Below, one piece after another: positions 18,102-27,553 of a stretch of 64,000 nucleotides of DNA (position 1 is the stretch's first letter; the number at the start of each line of letters is the position of its first letter). The DNA comes from a virus, in the IMG/VR virus record IMGVR_UViG_3300025759_000077, positions 1 to 64,000 of that record. The stretch is one strand, 5' to 3'. Position numbers and translations under genes: made by a program. The notes under the pieces are model-generated. The model saw only the letters and a program-made list of their open reading frames with translations, was not told where the DNA came from and did not search any database.

Positions 18102-18137
18102 CCCCTCATCCGTTTCGACGGGTGGGGGGTTTCTCTT
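18102..18137 (+). terminator. Rho-independent terminator after major capsid gene
   Basis: A 12-bp stem (18102-18113 with 18118-18129) closed by a TTCG tetraloop and followed by TTTCTCTTT. It stops transcription after gp23 and sits just before the late motif of the neck genes. Confidence 0.85.
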
Positions 18138-18145
18138 TAATAAAA

Positions 18146-18159
18146 CTATTTAGATAGTA
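18146..18159 (+). promoter_or_regulatory. Late-promoter-like motif before neck gene
   Basis: CTATTTAGATAGTA lies 27 bases before the ATG at 18173 and immediately after the gp23 terminator, so a new transcript is needed here. It is followed by TAGGAG as ribosome binding site. Confidence 0.6.
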
Positions 18160-18172
18160 GGAGATTACGTGA

Positions 18173-19462
18173 ATGTCAGTACCAGATTTAACACCGTTAA
18201 GTAATTCAAGCAAAGTAATTTTGCCAATTACAGGAACACCCGATAATGTAAATGCTTCAAGCAACCCATTACCATTTGGTTTTTATATGCAAGGACCAGA
18301 TTCCGCAGCATTTGCTTCAGGTGCAGCAGATCAGGTTAGTTTTGTTTACAAGAAATTAGGTGGCGATGTATTAGATATTGAATTAACTCAATACAATGTT
18401 TATGCAGCATATGAAGAAGCAGTGTTGGAATATTCATACTTGGTAAACATTCACCAAGCAAAGAACTCGTTAAACAACCTACTTGGCGCTACAACCGCTT
18501 CTTTTGATGAAGACGGACAGATTGTCGCTGGTGATGCTTTAAGCGGTTCTAACATCGAAATGGCGCTTCCTAGATATACGTTTGATTACACAAGAAGAGT
18601 TGCTGAAGGCATTGCTTCTGAAGCGGGTGCTGGTGGTGGTTTAACTTACTATACAGCATCATTTGTTCCAACTGCTAGTGTGCAAGATTACGATTTACAG
18701 CAAATCGTTAGTTCATCAATTACAAATGGAACGTTGACATTAAACAGCGGCGACACAGTTGGCGATAATAAAATTATTATTAGAAACGTTTATTACAAAA
18801 CACCAAGATCAATGTGGAGATTCTTTGCATATTATGGTGGTTTGAATGTTATTGGTAACTTATCAACATATGGTCAATATGCTGACGATTCAACTTTTGA
18901 AATTGTTCCAACTTGGCAGAACAAACTTCAGGCAATAATGTATGAAGATTCAATTTACACCAGAACTTCACACTATTCATACGAAGTTATTAATAATAAA
19001 TTAAGATTGTTCCCAACTCCAAGCACTGTTGGTTCACCAGATAGATTTTATTTTAGATTTACTGTAAAGAAAGATTCATTTGAGGAATATCCAGATCGTA
19101 AAACTGGAACAAAGGGTGTCAATAACATGAACAACCTACCATTCCAGAATATTCCATATGCATCAATCAACTCAATTGGTAAGCAATGGATTCGTAGATT
19201 TGCTCTAGCACTTTGCAAGGAAATGCTTGGACAGATCAGAGGAAAGATGGGCAACGCCGTTCCACTTCCAGGTGGTAACATTACACTTAATGCACCTTCT
19301 TTGTTGGCAGAAGCAGCAAAAGAAATGGGTGATTTAAGAACAGAACTTAAGACAGTATTAGACGAATTAACTTATGAGAAATTGTTAACAAAAGACTCTA
19401 ATATGACCAAGGCAACTGCGGAAACACTCAAACAAGTCCCAGTTCCATTATTTGTAGGGTAA
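18173..19462 (+). CDS. Neck / head completion protein, gp13-like
   Basis: 429 residues. The order (directly after the major capsid protein, before gp14- and gp15-like genes) and parts such as YNVYAAYEEAVLEYSYLVNIHQAK and the C-terminal helical part WIRRFALALCKEMLGQIRGK fit a head-tail connector that closes the packaged head. It is longer than T4 gp13 (309). The middle has Ser/Thr/Gly-rich beta segments. The specific gp13 label is by order and weak similarity, so treat it as a probable neck protein. Confidence 0.6.
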   Translation: MSVPDLTPLSNSSKVILPITGTPDNVNASSNPLPFGFYMQGPDSAAFASGAADQVSFVYKKLGGDVLDIELTQYNVYAAYEEAVLEYSYLVNIHQAKNSLNNLLGATTASFDEDGQIVAGDALSGSNIEMALPRYTFDYTRRVAEGIASEAGAGGGLTYYTASFVPTASVQDYDLQQIVSSSITNGTLTLNSGDTVGDNKIIIRNVYYKTPRSMWRFFAYYGGLNVIGNLSTYGQYADDSTFEIVPTWQNKLQAIMYEDSIYTRTSHYSYEVINNKLRLFPTPSTVGSPDRFYFRFTVKKDSFEEYPDRKTGTKGVNNMNNLPFQNIPYASINSIGKQWIRRFALALCKEMLGQIRGKMGNAVPLPGGNITLNAPSLLAEAAKEMGDLRTELKTVLDELTYEKLLTKDSNMTKATAETLKQVPVPLFVG

Positions 19463-19468
19463 TAAAGA

Positions 19469-19954
19469 ATGGCAGATGATAAATGGACAAGACCTGATGC
19501 GCCACCGCCTCCACTTTTTACGGGGCAGAAAGAGGCAGACTTTGTTAAGCAGATCAATGACGAGGTTATTGAGCGTGTTGCTGGTCAACAAATTCTTTAT
19601 TTTGCTATCTCAAGAGAACACTCAAATTATCATCCACTTTACGGCGAGGCAATAGAAAAAACATACTTACCACCAGTTAGAGTGTACAGTCGTGTAAAGT
19701 GGAATGGTACAAAAACTGAGTTTACAAAGTACGGTGTTGATAGAAGACCACAAATTGTAGTCGATTTTCATAAGAGGCGCTTAACAGAGGATCAGGATCT
19801 TTATGTTCGTGTCGGTGACTTTGTTCGCTATGGCGATTTCGATTATGAGATTGTTGAATTGAGTGAACCAAAACTACTCTTTGATCAGACAGATAGAAGT
19901 TTTGAGATTAGTGCAACTTGTATTTTAGCAAGAGAAGGAAAATTTAACCCATAG
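19469..19954 (+). CDS. Neck protein, gp14-like
   Basis: 161 residues. The pattern ERVAGQQILYFAISREHSN, then YGEA and later a GDFVRYGDFDYEI motif matches the gp14-type neck family, which with gp13 closes the portal for tail joining. It starts 6 bases after the previous gene and is shorter than T4 gp14 (256). No membrane or enzyme motifs are present. Confidence 0.65.
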   Translation: MADDKWTRPDAPPPPLFTGQKEADFVKQINDEVIERVAGQQILYFAISREHSNYHPLYGEAIEKTYLPPVRVYSRVKWNGTKTEFTKYGVDRRPQIVVDFHKRRLTEDQDLYVRVGDFVRYGDFDYEIVELSEPKLLFDQTDRSFEISATCILAREGKFNP

Positions 19955-19963
19955 GATTATTAA

Positions 19964-20932
19964 ATGCTACCAAAGTATATTGAAGAAAATTACAAGTTTA
20001 ACAATTATCGTGATGCTCTAAGAAAAGCAGAAACTCTTGGGTGTGTTGGAACACATACAGAGGATGGAAACTATTACCCATGTAAGAATGCTGATGAATT
20101 ATATAAATCAGCATATTCAGTGCAGTATGATACACTAGTCCCTTCTACATTTGAAACAATTGATATGGCGCTTTACGATTGGTTGAATCAAACTATTGAT
20201 TTATTCGCAACTCGTAATGATGGTTGGCGCAAAGTTCCAATCATTTGGTTAACTCAAGAGAGAGCATTTCAAATTAAAGACGATAGAGAAATGAGAGAGT
20301 TGGGTACTGAGTCTTTAAAATTTCCAATGATCTCAGTACAAAGAACAACTGTTAAAAAAACAGATCCAAAAGACTCTCCGATACCAGCAAAACTATTTGC
20401 TAATAGTGACGGAACAACATTAACAATTGCTAGGAAAGTCAAGCAATCTAAAACTAAAAACTTTGCAAATGCAACAAGTTTAAGACTTTATAAACAAAAT
20501 AACTTTAAATTTAAAAATGAAAAAGTTGTTTATGAAATGGCAACAGTTCCTTTGCCAATTTATCATGATTTGAATTATGAAATAAATTTAAGAGCAGAGT
20601 ATCAACAACAAATCAACGACATGATTAGACCTTTTGCAACTTTTAACAATAACATAAATCAATTCATGATTAGAGATAGTGGACACAGTTATGAGGCATT
20701 TTTAGAAACAGACTATGGTGTAACAAGTAACATAAGCAATCTTGATAGTAATGAAAAAGTATATGAAGCAAGCATTAAGATAAAAGTCATAGGATACATT
20801 ATGGGTGCTGGTGAAAATCAAAAAGGTCCACAAGTTGCAAGAAAAGAAAATTTTGTTGAAGTACGTTTCCCTAGAGAACATGTTATGTTGGGCGATATCA
20901 ATGAATTCTCAGATGACGGATATAGACCCTAG
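19964..20932 (+). CDS. Tail sheath stabiliser / completion protein, gp15-like
   Basis: 322 residues. The gene lies between the neck gene and the sheath gene, the place of the tail terminator gp15 in T4-like phages. The central part (YDWLNQTIDLF..., KVPIIWLTQERAFQIKDDRE) and the C-terminal KVIGYIMGAGENQKGP strand fit the gp15/gp3 fold that caps the sheath and tube. A specific choice between gp15 and gp3 is not secure. Confidence 0.6.
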   Translation: MLPKYIEENYKFNNYRDALRKAETLGCVGTHTEDGNYYPCKNADELYKSAYSVQYDTLVPSTFETIDMALYDWLNQTIDLFATRNDGWRKVPIIWLTQERAFQIKDDREMRELGTESLKFPMISVQRTTVKKTDPKDSPIPAKLFANSDGTTLTIARKVKQSKTKNFANATSLRLYKQNNFKFKNEKVVYEMATVPLPIYHDLNYEINLRAEYQQQINDMIRPFATFNNNINQFMIRDSGHSYEAFLETDYGVTSNISNLDSNEKVYEASIKIKVIGYIMGAGENQKGPQVARKENFVEVRFPREHVMLGDINEFSDDGYRP

Positions 20933-20951
20933 TCTTTGCCGTATTTCTAAA

Positions 20952-20965
20952 CTATTTATTGTAGC
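20952..20965 (+). promoter_or_regulatory. Late-promoter-like motif before tail sheath
   Basis: CTATTTATTGTAGC, identical over 14 bases to the site before the scaffold gene, 32 bases before the sheath ATG. GGGAG follows as ribosome binding site. Confidence 0.65.
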
Positions 20966-20983
20966 ATAATTGGGAGATATTTT

Positions 20984-23941
20984 ATGAGTGCCAGAAAATT
21001 TAAGTTTATTTCACCCGGCGTTTTCCTAAACGAGATTGATAATACACAACTACCAAACGAACCAGCAGAGACTGGTCCATTGTTTGTTGGTAGAGCAAAG
21101 TATGGTCCAGCAATGAGACCTGTAACAGTTGACTCATTTGCTGAGTTTGTACAGTTATATGGTGAACCAGTTCCAGGTGGAAAGTCTGATGATGTTTGGA
21201 GAAACGGCAATGAGCAGTCTCCTATGTACGGTACTTACACTGCACAATCCTGGTTAAGAAACTCATCAACCTGCACCTACGTTAGAATGTTGGGTTCTGA
21301 GCATACTGAAGCAACCACAGCAGGAAAGGCAGGTTGGAAAATCACAGGTGTTTCCCCACTTGGACTTGATATTCCCCATGGTGGACAGTTCCCAGAGTTT
21401 ACAGGCGATGCAACTGGTTCTGCTTACGGACTCTTTGTATTCCCAAACCAACTTAGTGGTTCTGAGACAGAAAGCGCTCACGGAACTGGATCATTGGTCG
21501 CAACATGGTATGTAGAGGACGGTCTTGTTGGACTAGTAGGTAAAGACACCTTTGGTTCAAACGTTAATGCTGATACCGCGCCTACTGGTATGTGTACTTT
21601 GATTGCATCAGACGATAGCGGCAAATTCACAGTTGTAATTACAGGTTCAACTGGATACGATAAAGATCGTATCATAAGTTTTTCATTGAATGAGAATAAT
21701 AAAGATTATCTCAGAAATGTTTTTAACACAAACCCAGCATTAGTCAATAAGTCAATTACTAAATCATCTCAACGAGAGAGATACTGGTTGGGCGAGACTT
21801 ATGCTAGAGAGTTTAGTCAAAAATTAACACGAGGTGTAGTTACAGGATCTGGTGGCGCTTCCCAGGGATCACCCAATGCAACTTACTTGGGTGCAATAAT
21901 TCCCCTAGCAACCGGTTCTGATGCAAGACATAGTAACAGGCAAATACCTTTTGAGAGAGGTACAACAAGAAATAACCCAGCAACAGGTATGGTTTTTGGT
22001 CAGGACTTGGGTGGCGCTGCTGCTTCAGGTTCTTACACATATGGTAATATGACTGAGTTGTTTAAGTTCCACGCCCTAGATCATGCTGAGTGGGCACAGA
22101 ACAATCTCAAGGTTTCTATTGCCAATATTAACTATTCGCAAGATCAGTTCAATAAGTTTGGTACATTTGACGTTCTAGTTCGCCGCGCTAGTGATACAGA
22201 CGCAGCACCAGTTGTTTTGGAGAGATTCAGCAATTGTAACTTAGACGCAAACTCTTTAGACTATGTTGCAAGAAAAATTGGCGATCAGTTCTTACAGTTC
22301 GATCCAGTTACAAGAAGATTAAGAACAAGAGGTGAGTACCCTAACAGTTCAAAATACATTAGAATTGAAATGGATGCTGACGATTACGATTCTCAATTGT
22401 TGCCATTCGGATATTACGGTCCTTTAAAGTACAAAGATATTGAAGTGGATAGAGAGACAAACACTCAGCAGAATAACTTTGGTACTGGCATATTTGGACT
22501 AGGTGCCAAAAATATCTTCGATGGTGCTCAAGACCAATTAATTATTACAGGTTCAGGTCTCGGCGCTAGTGGATTCAAGGGACCAGGACTTAAGTTGCTT
22601 TACCCATCTCACGAATTGAGAATTTCTGGTAACCAAGATGGTTTAGCAGACCAAACTGACGCTTACTGGGGTGTTTGGACTGGTATCTCTAAGACAAGTA
22701 ACAAGTTTAACCGCGATTACGCCGACTTGAATAGAAACAGATCAGACATTATCACTGCGCCACTAACTGATACCGCGTACAGTGAGTACCAATACATCTT
22801 TACTCTTGACGAAGTTGTATCTGGATCATCAGATGGTATTCTAAGTTGGGTTTCAGGTTCAAGAGTAGATGGTGATGCCATTTCTGCTCAGTCAGGATTT
22901 ACCTACAAGAATGTACTTGATAAGGGTGTTGATAGATTTACAATGCCCATGTACGGTGGTTCTGATGGTCTTGACATCACAGAGAAAGACCCCTTCAGAA
23001 ACACCTTGTTAGATGGTAAGACAGAAACAACCAACTATGCATACAACACTGTCAAAGAGACAATTGATATTGTTAAAGATCCTGAGTTTGTTCCATACAA
23101 CTTAATCTCAGTTCCCGGCATTACTAATGAGCAGTTAACCACACACCTCATTAACACTGCCGAGGCAAGAGCAGACGCTCTAGCAGTTATCGATCTAAAG
23201 GGTGACTTCCAACCCTCACACGAAGACGATGACGGTAAGGTATACCCTAACTTAAGTGAGACAATTTCTAACTTGAAAGAGCGTCAGATTAACTCAAGTT
23301 ACGGTTGCGCTTACTACCCCTTCGTTCAGATTAGAGATACTCTAGAAGGACAGTTAGTATATGTCCCAGCATCTGTTGCCGCTATCGGCGCAATGTCTTA
23401 CACAGACAGAGTGAGAGCACCATGGTTTGCACCAGCAGGATTCAACCGTGGTGGTCTTTCAAGCGGCATTGTTGGTCTACCAGTTGTTAACGTAACTGAG
23501 AAACTTACATCGCAAGATAGAGACCTTCTATACGACGCCAACATTAACCCAATTGCCTCATTCCCAAATGAGGGCATTGTAATCTTTGGTCAGAAGACTC
23601 TACAGGTTACAAGAAGTGCTTTGGATAGAATTAACGTTCGTAGATTGTTGATCTTTATCAAGAAAGGTATTTCTAACATCGCTGCTGGTATCTTGTTTGA
23701 ACCAAACGTTCGTGCTACATGGGCACGATTCATTGGTCAAGCAGAACCCTTCTTATCAGATGTTCAAGCAAGATTTGGTTTGGATGAGTACAAGTTGGTT
23801 CTTGATGAGACAACAACAACACCGGACTTAGTTGATAGAAACATTCTGTACGCCAAGGTTTACTTGAAACCAACCCGTGCAATTGAGTTTGTTGCTGTTG
23901 ACTTCATTATTACCAACACTGGTGCATCTTTTGAGGATTAA
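20984..23941 (+). CDS. Contractile tail sheath protein (gp18-like)
   Basis: 985 residues, about 50% longer than T4 gp18 (659). The N-terminus (KFKFISPGVFLNEID) and C-terminus (RIGQAEPF-type region, then LVDRNILYAKVYLKPTRAIEFVAVDFIITNTG) are the conserved sheath core that polymerises around the tube and contracts. The extra length lies in the middle (about 120-620) as Gly/Ser/Thr-rich segments, probably surface-exposed insertions. A perfect late motif precedes it and the tube gene follows. Confidence 0.93.
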   Translation: MSARKFKFISPGVFLNEIDNTQLPNEPAETGPLFVGRAKYGPAMRPVTVDSFAEFVQLYGEPVPGGKSDDVWRNGNEQSPMYGTYTAQSWLRNSSTCTYVRMLGSEHTEATTAGKAGWKITGVSPLGLDIPHGGQFPEFTGDATGSAYGLFVFPNQLSGSETESAHGTGSLVATWYVEDGLVGLVGKDTFGSNVNADTAPTGMCTLIASDDSGKFTVVITGSTGYDKDRIISFSLNENNKDYLRNVFNTNPALVNKSITKSSQRERYWLGETYAREFSQKLTRGVVTGSGGASQGSPNATYLGAIIPLATGSDARHSNRQIPFERGTTRNNPATGMVFGQDLGGAAASGSYTYGNMTELFKFHALDHAEWAQNNLKVSIANINYSQDQFNKFGTFDVLVRRASDTDAAPVVLERFSNCNLDANSLDYVARKIGDQFLQFDPVTRRLRTRGEYPNSSKYIRIEMDADDYDSQLLPFGYYGPLKYKDIEVDRETNTQQNNFGTGIFGLGAKNIFDGAQDQLIITGSGLGASGFKGPGLKLLYPSHELRISGNQDGLADQTDAYWGVWTGISKTSNKFNRDYADLNRNRSDIITAPLTDTAYSEYQYIFTLDEVVSGSSDGILSWVSGSRVDGDAISAQSGFTYKNVLDKGVDRFTMPMYGGSDGLDITEKDPFRNTLLDGKTETTNYAYNTVKETIDIVKDPEFVPYNLISVPGITNEQLTTHLINTAEARADALAVIDLKGDFQPSHEDDDGKVYPNLSETISNLKERQINSSYGCAYYPFVQIRDTLEGQLVYVPASVAAIGAMSYTDRVRAPWFAPAGFNRGGLSSGIVGLPVVNVTEKLTSQDRDLLYDANINPIASFPNEGIVIFGQKTLQVTRSALDRINVRRLLIFIKKGISNIAAGILFEPNVRATWARFIGQAEPFLSDVQARFGLDEYKLVLDETTTTPDLVDRNILYAKVYLKPTRAIEFVAVDFIITNTGASFED

Positions 23942-23971
23942 ACTAATTAATAGGAGAGTAGGAGACTAAAA

Positions 23972-24526
23972 ATGCCAAACAAAGCAACACCAATTCCACC
24001 ATGGGCATCAGTTAAGATTGAACCAAAAAGAGAGTTTAAATTTATTCTAACTTTGGGTGAAATCCCAGCATGGGTTGTCACTGATTGTGATAGACCAAAC
24101 CCAAATTTTGATGGACAAGTAAACCATGAGTTTTTAGGACATCAATTTAAGTTTCCTGGTAAATTAAAGTGGTCAGATATTAACATGACACTTGTTGAAC
24201 CAATTGATCCCGATGTATCTGGATTGGTGCTAGGTGCAGTTGAAAAGGCGGGTTATAACCCACCATCAACATGGACTGCCGACAATGAAGGTTGGAGAAC
24301 TACCTTTTCTAAAGAAAGATTTGTAACTGGAAACTTTGGTAATATTTCAGTCAAGGTATTAGATTCTGATGGAAATGAGATTGAGACATGGACTCTATAC
24401 AATTCATTTGTCAATGGTGTTTCCTACTCTAGTCTAAATTACGGTGGTAGCGCAATCAACACAGTAAAATTGACATTTTCCTATGATTATGCTACTTTGA
24501 ATATTACAGAAATTAATCAAAATTAA
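23972..24526 (+). CDS. Tail tube protein (gp19-like)
   Basis: 184 residues, close to T4 gp19 (163). It directly follows the sheath gene. The pattern EFKFILTLGEIPAWVVTDCDRPNP, then FKFPGKLKWSDINMTLVEP and the C-terminal TWTLYNSFVNGVSYSSLNYGG...FSYDYA is the tube fold shared by gp19 and Hcp. AGGAGA upstream gives a good ribosome binding site. Confidence 0.88.
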   Translation: MPNKATPIPPWASVKIEPKREFKFILTLGEIPAWVVTDCDRPNPNFDGQVNHEFLGHQFKFPGKLKWSDINMTLVEPIDPDVSGLVLGAVEKAGYNPPSTWTADNEGWRTTFSKERFVTGNFGNISVKVLDSDGNEIETWTLYNSFVNGVSYSSLNYGGSAINTVKLTFSYDYATLNITEINQN

Positions 24527-24532
24527 TAGTGT

Positions 24533-24547
24533 GACATAATTATTGTA
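24533..24547 (+). promoter_or_regulatory. Variant late motif abutting a start codon
   Basis: GACATAATTATTGTA ends three bases before the ATG at 24550; 14 of 15 bases recur before the gene at 27568. Its TAATTATTGTA core is close to the TATTTATTGTA of the standard late motif. No Shine-Dalgarno sequence is visible between it and the start. Confidence 0.4.
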
Positions 24548-24549
24548 AG

Positions 24550-25107
24550 ATGTCAGACATAAATTATACACAAACTGTAAGATCTAGTTTACAATCTAAT
24601 TTTAGATTTCTTTTGCGTATTGATAATATTCCCTTTGCTATGGTCTCTTCTGTTAGTAGACCAAAACCAAACATATCATCACCGAAAGAGTTCACACTAT
24701 TAAACTGGAAATTTAAACAACCAGGGACTATTGTAACTTGGGACAATGTTACATTTAAAGTTGTTGAGAGTTTTGACAACGAAAAATTTGATTCAATATC
24801 TGGAATCCTTTTAAAAACATATAAAGAAAGAGGGTATGATAATCCAAACCAGATTGATGCTAGTAATTTAAAAGATATGAATAAAAAGTCATTAATAGAT
24901 TCAATCGGAACTGTTAAAATAGAAGTGATAAATCCAGATGGAGAAGTTTACGAAACTTGGAAATTATATAATGCTTTTGTTAGCGGAATTGATTTTGATG
25001 GACTCAATTATTCAGGAGCATCTATTTTGGGAGCATCGGTAACTTTAAGTTATGACTGGGCAGATTTAACATATAGAACATCCACTGGTAGAGAAATTAC
25101 ATACTAA
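24550..25107 (+). CDS. Second tail tube-type protein (gp19 paralogue)
   Basis: 185 residues with the same layout as the preceding tube protein: NFRFLLRIDNIPFAMVSSVSRPKPN, a WKFKQPGTIVTWDNVTF segment and the end TWKLYNAFVSGIDFDGLNYSGAS...LSYDWADL. The two proteins are clearly paralogous but divergent. The second copy may form the tube tip, cap or a minor ring rather than the main tube. The start at 24550 lacks a Shine-Dalgarno sequence. Confidence 0.82.
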   Translation: MSDINYTQTVRSSLQSNFRFLLRIDNIPFAMVSSVSRPKPNISSPKEFTLLNWKFKQPGTIVTWDNVTFKVVESFDNEKFDSISGILLKTYKERGYDNPNQIDASNLKDMNKKSLIDSIGTVKIEVINPDGEVYETWKLYNAFVSGIDFDGLNYSGASILGASVTLSYDWADLTYRTSTGREITY

Positions 25108-25118
25108 AAGAGGTAAAA

Positions 25119-25910
25119 ATGCAAAAATTTGAACTTGAAGAGCAGTCTTCATTGTTGGAACACAATGGAGCAACTTTTTTTATTGATTTGCCAACAAAAG
25201 GTAAATTTTATTCAGAAGATCATCCTTTTCATAATAAAGAACAAATTGAACTTAAGATGATGACTACAAGGGAAGAGGAGATTCTAACAAACCCTTCTTA
25301 TATCGAAAATAATTTAACAATTGACAAACTCCTTCAGAGTGTGTTAAACATGCCTACAATAACGACTGCGGATCTTTTTGAGGTTGATCAGTATGCAATA
25401 CTGATTGGACTTAGAATCGACGCTTATGACGAAAACTACAAGGTTGTAGCAGCATGTTCTAACTGTGAGGAAGAGTATCCTTTCTCTATTGATCTCGATG
25501 AGATGCGTGAAAAGGTTAATTACAGTGATCTGGAAGAAACACCGAACAATACTTTTGTTGTAAAGTTGCCAAAGAGTAATAGAACGGTAGAATTTAAATT
25601 AGTTTTGCCTAAAGAAATATTATCTGTGCAAAAAACAACAGAAAAACTTTCAAAGATGAACGTTAAAACAAACTTCACTCAAGAATTTTTAAAGAGAATC
25701 GTTGTGTCAGTTGATGGTGATACTGATTCAGCAGAAAAAGATAAATTTTTAAGGTTTTTGCGAATCATGGACTCTAGATTTTTGATGTCTGCATATGAAA
25801 AAGGTATCCCTGAACTTGATTTATCGGTTACAAGCACCTGCCCACACTGTAATCATCAGCAGGAAGGGGGTATGCCTATCCAGGCGAACTTTTTTTTCCC
25901 TGAATTCTAG
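25119..25910 (+). CDS. Baseplate hub assembly protein, gp26-like
   Basis: 263 residues. FFIDLPTKGKFY near the start, then KMMTTREEEILTNPSY, matches the gp26-type baseplate hub family (LPSkGkfY...mTa.EE). A four-cysteine zinc site is made by CSNC (about 113) and CPHC (about 243). The last codons run through an 8-T tract, and a second frame open across that tract continues to 26061, suggesting a frameshifted longer product. It lies between tube and tape-measure genes, where tail assembly chaperones are found. Confidence 0.7.
   Translation: MQKFELEEQSSLLEHNGATFFIDLPTKGKFYSEDHPFHNKEQIELKMMTTREEEILTNPSYIENNLTIDKLLQSVLNMPTITTADLFEVDQYAILIGLRIDAYDENYKVVAACSNCEEEYPFSIDLDEMREKVNYSDLEETPNNTFVVKLPKSNRTVEFKLVLPKEILSVQKTTEKLSKMNVKTNFTQEFLKRIVVSVDGDTDSAEKDKFLRFLRIMDSRFLMSAYEKGIPELDLSVTSTCPHCNHQQEGGMPIQANFFFPEF
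25890..25897 (+). other. T8 slippery tract, probable programmed frameshift or slippage site
   Basis: Eight T residues in ...GCG AAC TTT TTT TTC CCT GAA TTC TAG at the end of the gp26-like gene. Moving to the +1 frame (skip one base, or -2) here avoids the TAG at 25908 and continues for 54 codons. Both translational slippage and RNA polymerase slippage are possible on such a run. Confidence 0.5.
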
Positions 25911-26061
25911 TTATATAGAAGATATATACAGCAATGTAACTGCTGCAATAACTCATACCGGATGGAGATACAAGGATCTGTTTAATTTACCGATTAAAAA
26001 AAGAAACTGGATTTTTCATTTGATTGTAAAAGTGAACCAACCGAGCGAGGAAGATGAGTAA
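25891..26061 (+). CDS. +1-frame extension of gp26-like protein (gp51/chaperone-type)
   Basis: This frame encodes SSYIEDIYSNVTAAITHTGW followed by RYKDLFNLPIKKRNWIFHLI and an acidic tail ending at 26061. The helical W-x-Y-xx-L-xx-LP-xx-R-xx-W pattern resembles the small domains that end T4-type hub chaperones. The frame stays open back to 25795 but has no start codon with a ribosome binding site, and its end overlaps the tape-measure start by 8 bases. The simplest reading is expression as a C-terminal extension via the T8 tract. Confidence 0.5.
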   Translation, partial: FFSLNSSYIEDIYSNVTAAITHTGWRYKDLFNLPIKKRNWIFHLIVKVNQPSEEDE

Positions 26062-27520
26062 AGATTTTATAACGCGATTTATTAATCCTGATGGTACATT
26101 TAGAACGGATGACTTTCTTAAAGCGTCCAGTAAATTAGGTGGTGATATAACGGAAGCGGTAACAAAGGCTACTGTGCTGCAAGCCGCCGCTGGTGTTTTT
26201 GAAGGTTCTCTTGCAGGGCAAAAACTATTATTTTTAGAACTAGTAGGTCAAATAGAAAAATTTCAAGTAGATGCGTTAAAGACTCTTGGTATAACTGACT
26301 TTAATAAAGAACTTGGACAATCAGTAGCATTGTTTCAAGATTTAAACAGTAATGTGAATAGGTTTGGTATTACTCAGGAAACGCTTAAAGATACTATTAT
26401 TGAGACTACAAAAGCGTTTGATCAATCAGGAGAAGTTGGTAGCAAAGGAATAGAAAAACTTTCAAGAGCAATTGCAGCAAACTCTAACATAGTAGATAGA
26501 TCTACATTAGTTGAATTTTCTAAAGGATTGGTTTTTCAATCAGGTCGTTCAGCAGAACAAGTTGCTGGATTATCAGATAATTTAATAAAACTTGCTGTAG
26601 ATCTTCGAAGACCGCCTAGTGAAATTATTAAAATGACAACGGCGTTGGCATCAAATAATGCTACTTTTGCTACAACTAGTAAAGAAATGGATAAGATCAT
26701 AATAAGATCTACTAAAATGGCGCGCGCGCTAGGTATTGGGTCTGATGCTCTTAGAGGTTATGGCGCTAGAACGTTTACAATTCAATCAAGAATACGTGAA
26801 CTTGGACAACTTGGTAGACTTGCAAGAAGATTGGGATTTGATATTAATGCGAGACTTATAGGTTCGACAAAAGCAGCAGATAGAATACAGGGAGCGATTC
26901 AATTTCTATACAAATTAAATAGAGCAATGCAAACTGCGACAGAAGATCAAAAACAAGCAACTGCCGCGTACTTGGAGACAACGCAACTTGGTGCTATCGG
27001 TGGACAGGGAATCAGGGCGGCAATTATGGCAAGAAGACTTCTCAGTCCTGCTGAAATAGAGAAACTGGTCAAAGAACGTGCTGGTCGCGGTGCAAGACCA
27101 GGAGAAATAGATCGGTTAAGAAGAGGGGCAGTAACTACAGCAGATCGATTAAGAGTTCAAGCGGATCAAATACGACTTGCAGCAGCAACGAAAGCGATCT
27201 CTGAGTTGACAGGAATTACGGGAACTACACAGGAGATTGTACAAACTCTCGGAAGAGACTTGCAGGTATACATACCACAGTTTGAAAAAGCAGCAAGAGC
27301 AATTAGTGAAGGAACAGGAAAATTTGCGGGAGTGATGGTTGAATTTGTTGGTTTGGTAGTTAGACTTGTAGCAAACAGGGGACAACTAGATAGCGCAGAA
27401 GCACAGCGTTTAATAAATAGATTGACACAAATACTCCCACAAGTACAGACAAAAATGGGTATGGGTGCTGGAGGTCGCACCGCAGCGCCAGCAGCGGCAC
27501 CTGCACCCCGGACTCCTTAA
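26054..27520 (+). CDS. Tape measure / baseplate hub protein (gp29-like)
   Basis: 488 residues, almost all helical with Ala/Leu/Arg-rich repeats and a central hydrophobic Ala/Gly region, as seen in tape measure proteins that set tail length; T4 gp29 has 590. It follows the frameshifted chaperone gene, the common arrangement in tailed phages. The C-terminus is a low-complexity Ala/Pro tail (APAAAPAPRTP). The start overlaps the chaperone frame by 8 bases. Confidence 0.65.
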   Translation: MSKDFITRFINPDGTFRTDDFLKASSKLGGDITEAVTKATVLQAAAGVFEGSLAGQKLLFLELVGQIEKFQVDALKTLGITDFNKELGQSVALFQDLNSNVNRFGITQETLKDTIIETTKAFDQSGEVGSKGIEKLSRAIAANSNIVDRSTLVEFSKGLVFQSGRSAEQVAGLSDNLIKLAVDLRRPPSEIIKMTTALASNNATFATTSKEMDKIIIRSTKMARALGIGSDALRGYGARTFTIQSRIRELGQLGRLARRLGFDINARLIGSTKAADRIQGAIQFLYKLNRAMQTATEDQKQATAAYLETTQLGAIGGQGIRAAIMARRLLSPAEIEKLVKERAGRGARPGEIDRLRRGAVTTADRLRVQADQIRLAAATKAISELTGITGTTQEIVQTLGRDLQVYIPQFEKAARAISEGTGKFAGVMVEFVGLVVRLVANRGQLDSAEAQRLINRLTQILPQVQTKMGMGAGGRTAAPAAAPAPRTP

Positions 27521-27553
27521 CTTTAGTCAGTCTCTGAAATAAAAACATTTAAA

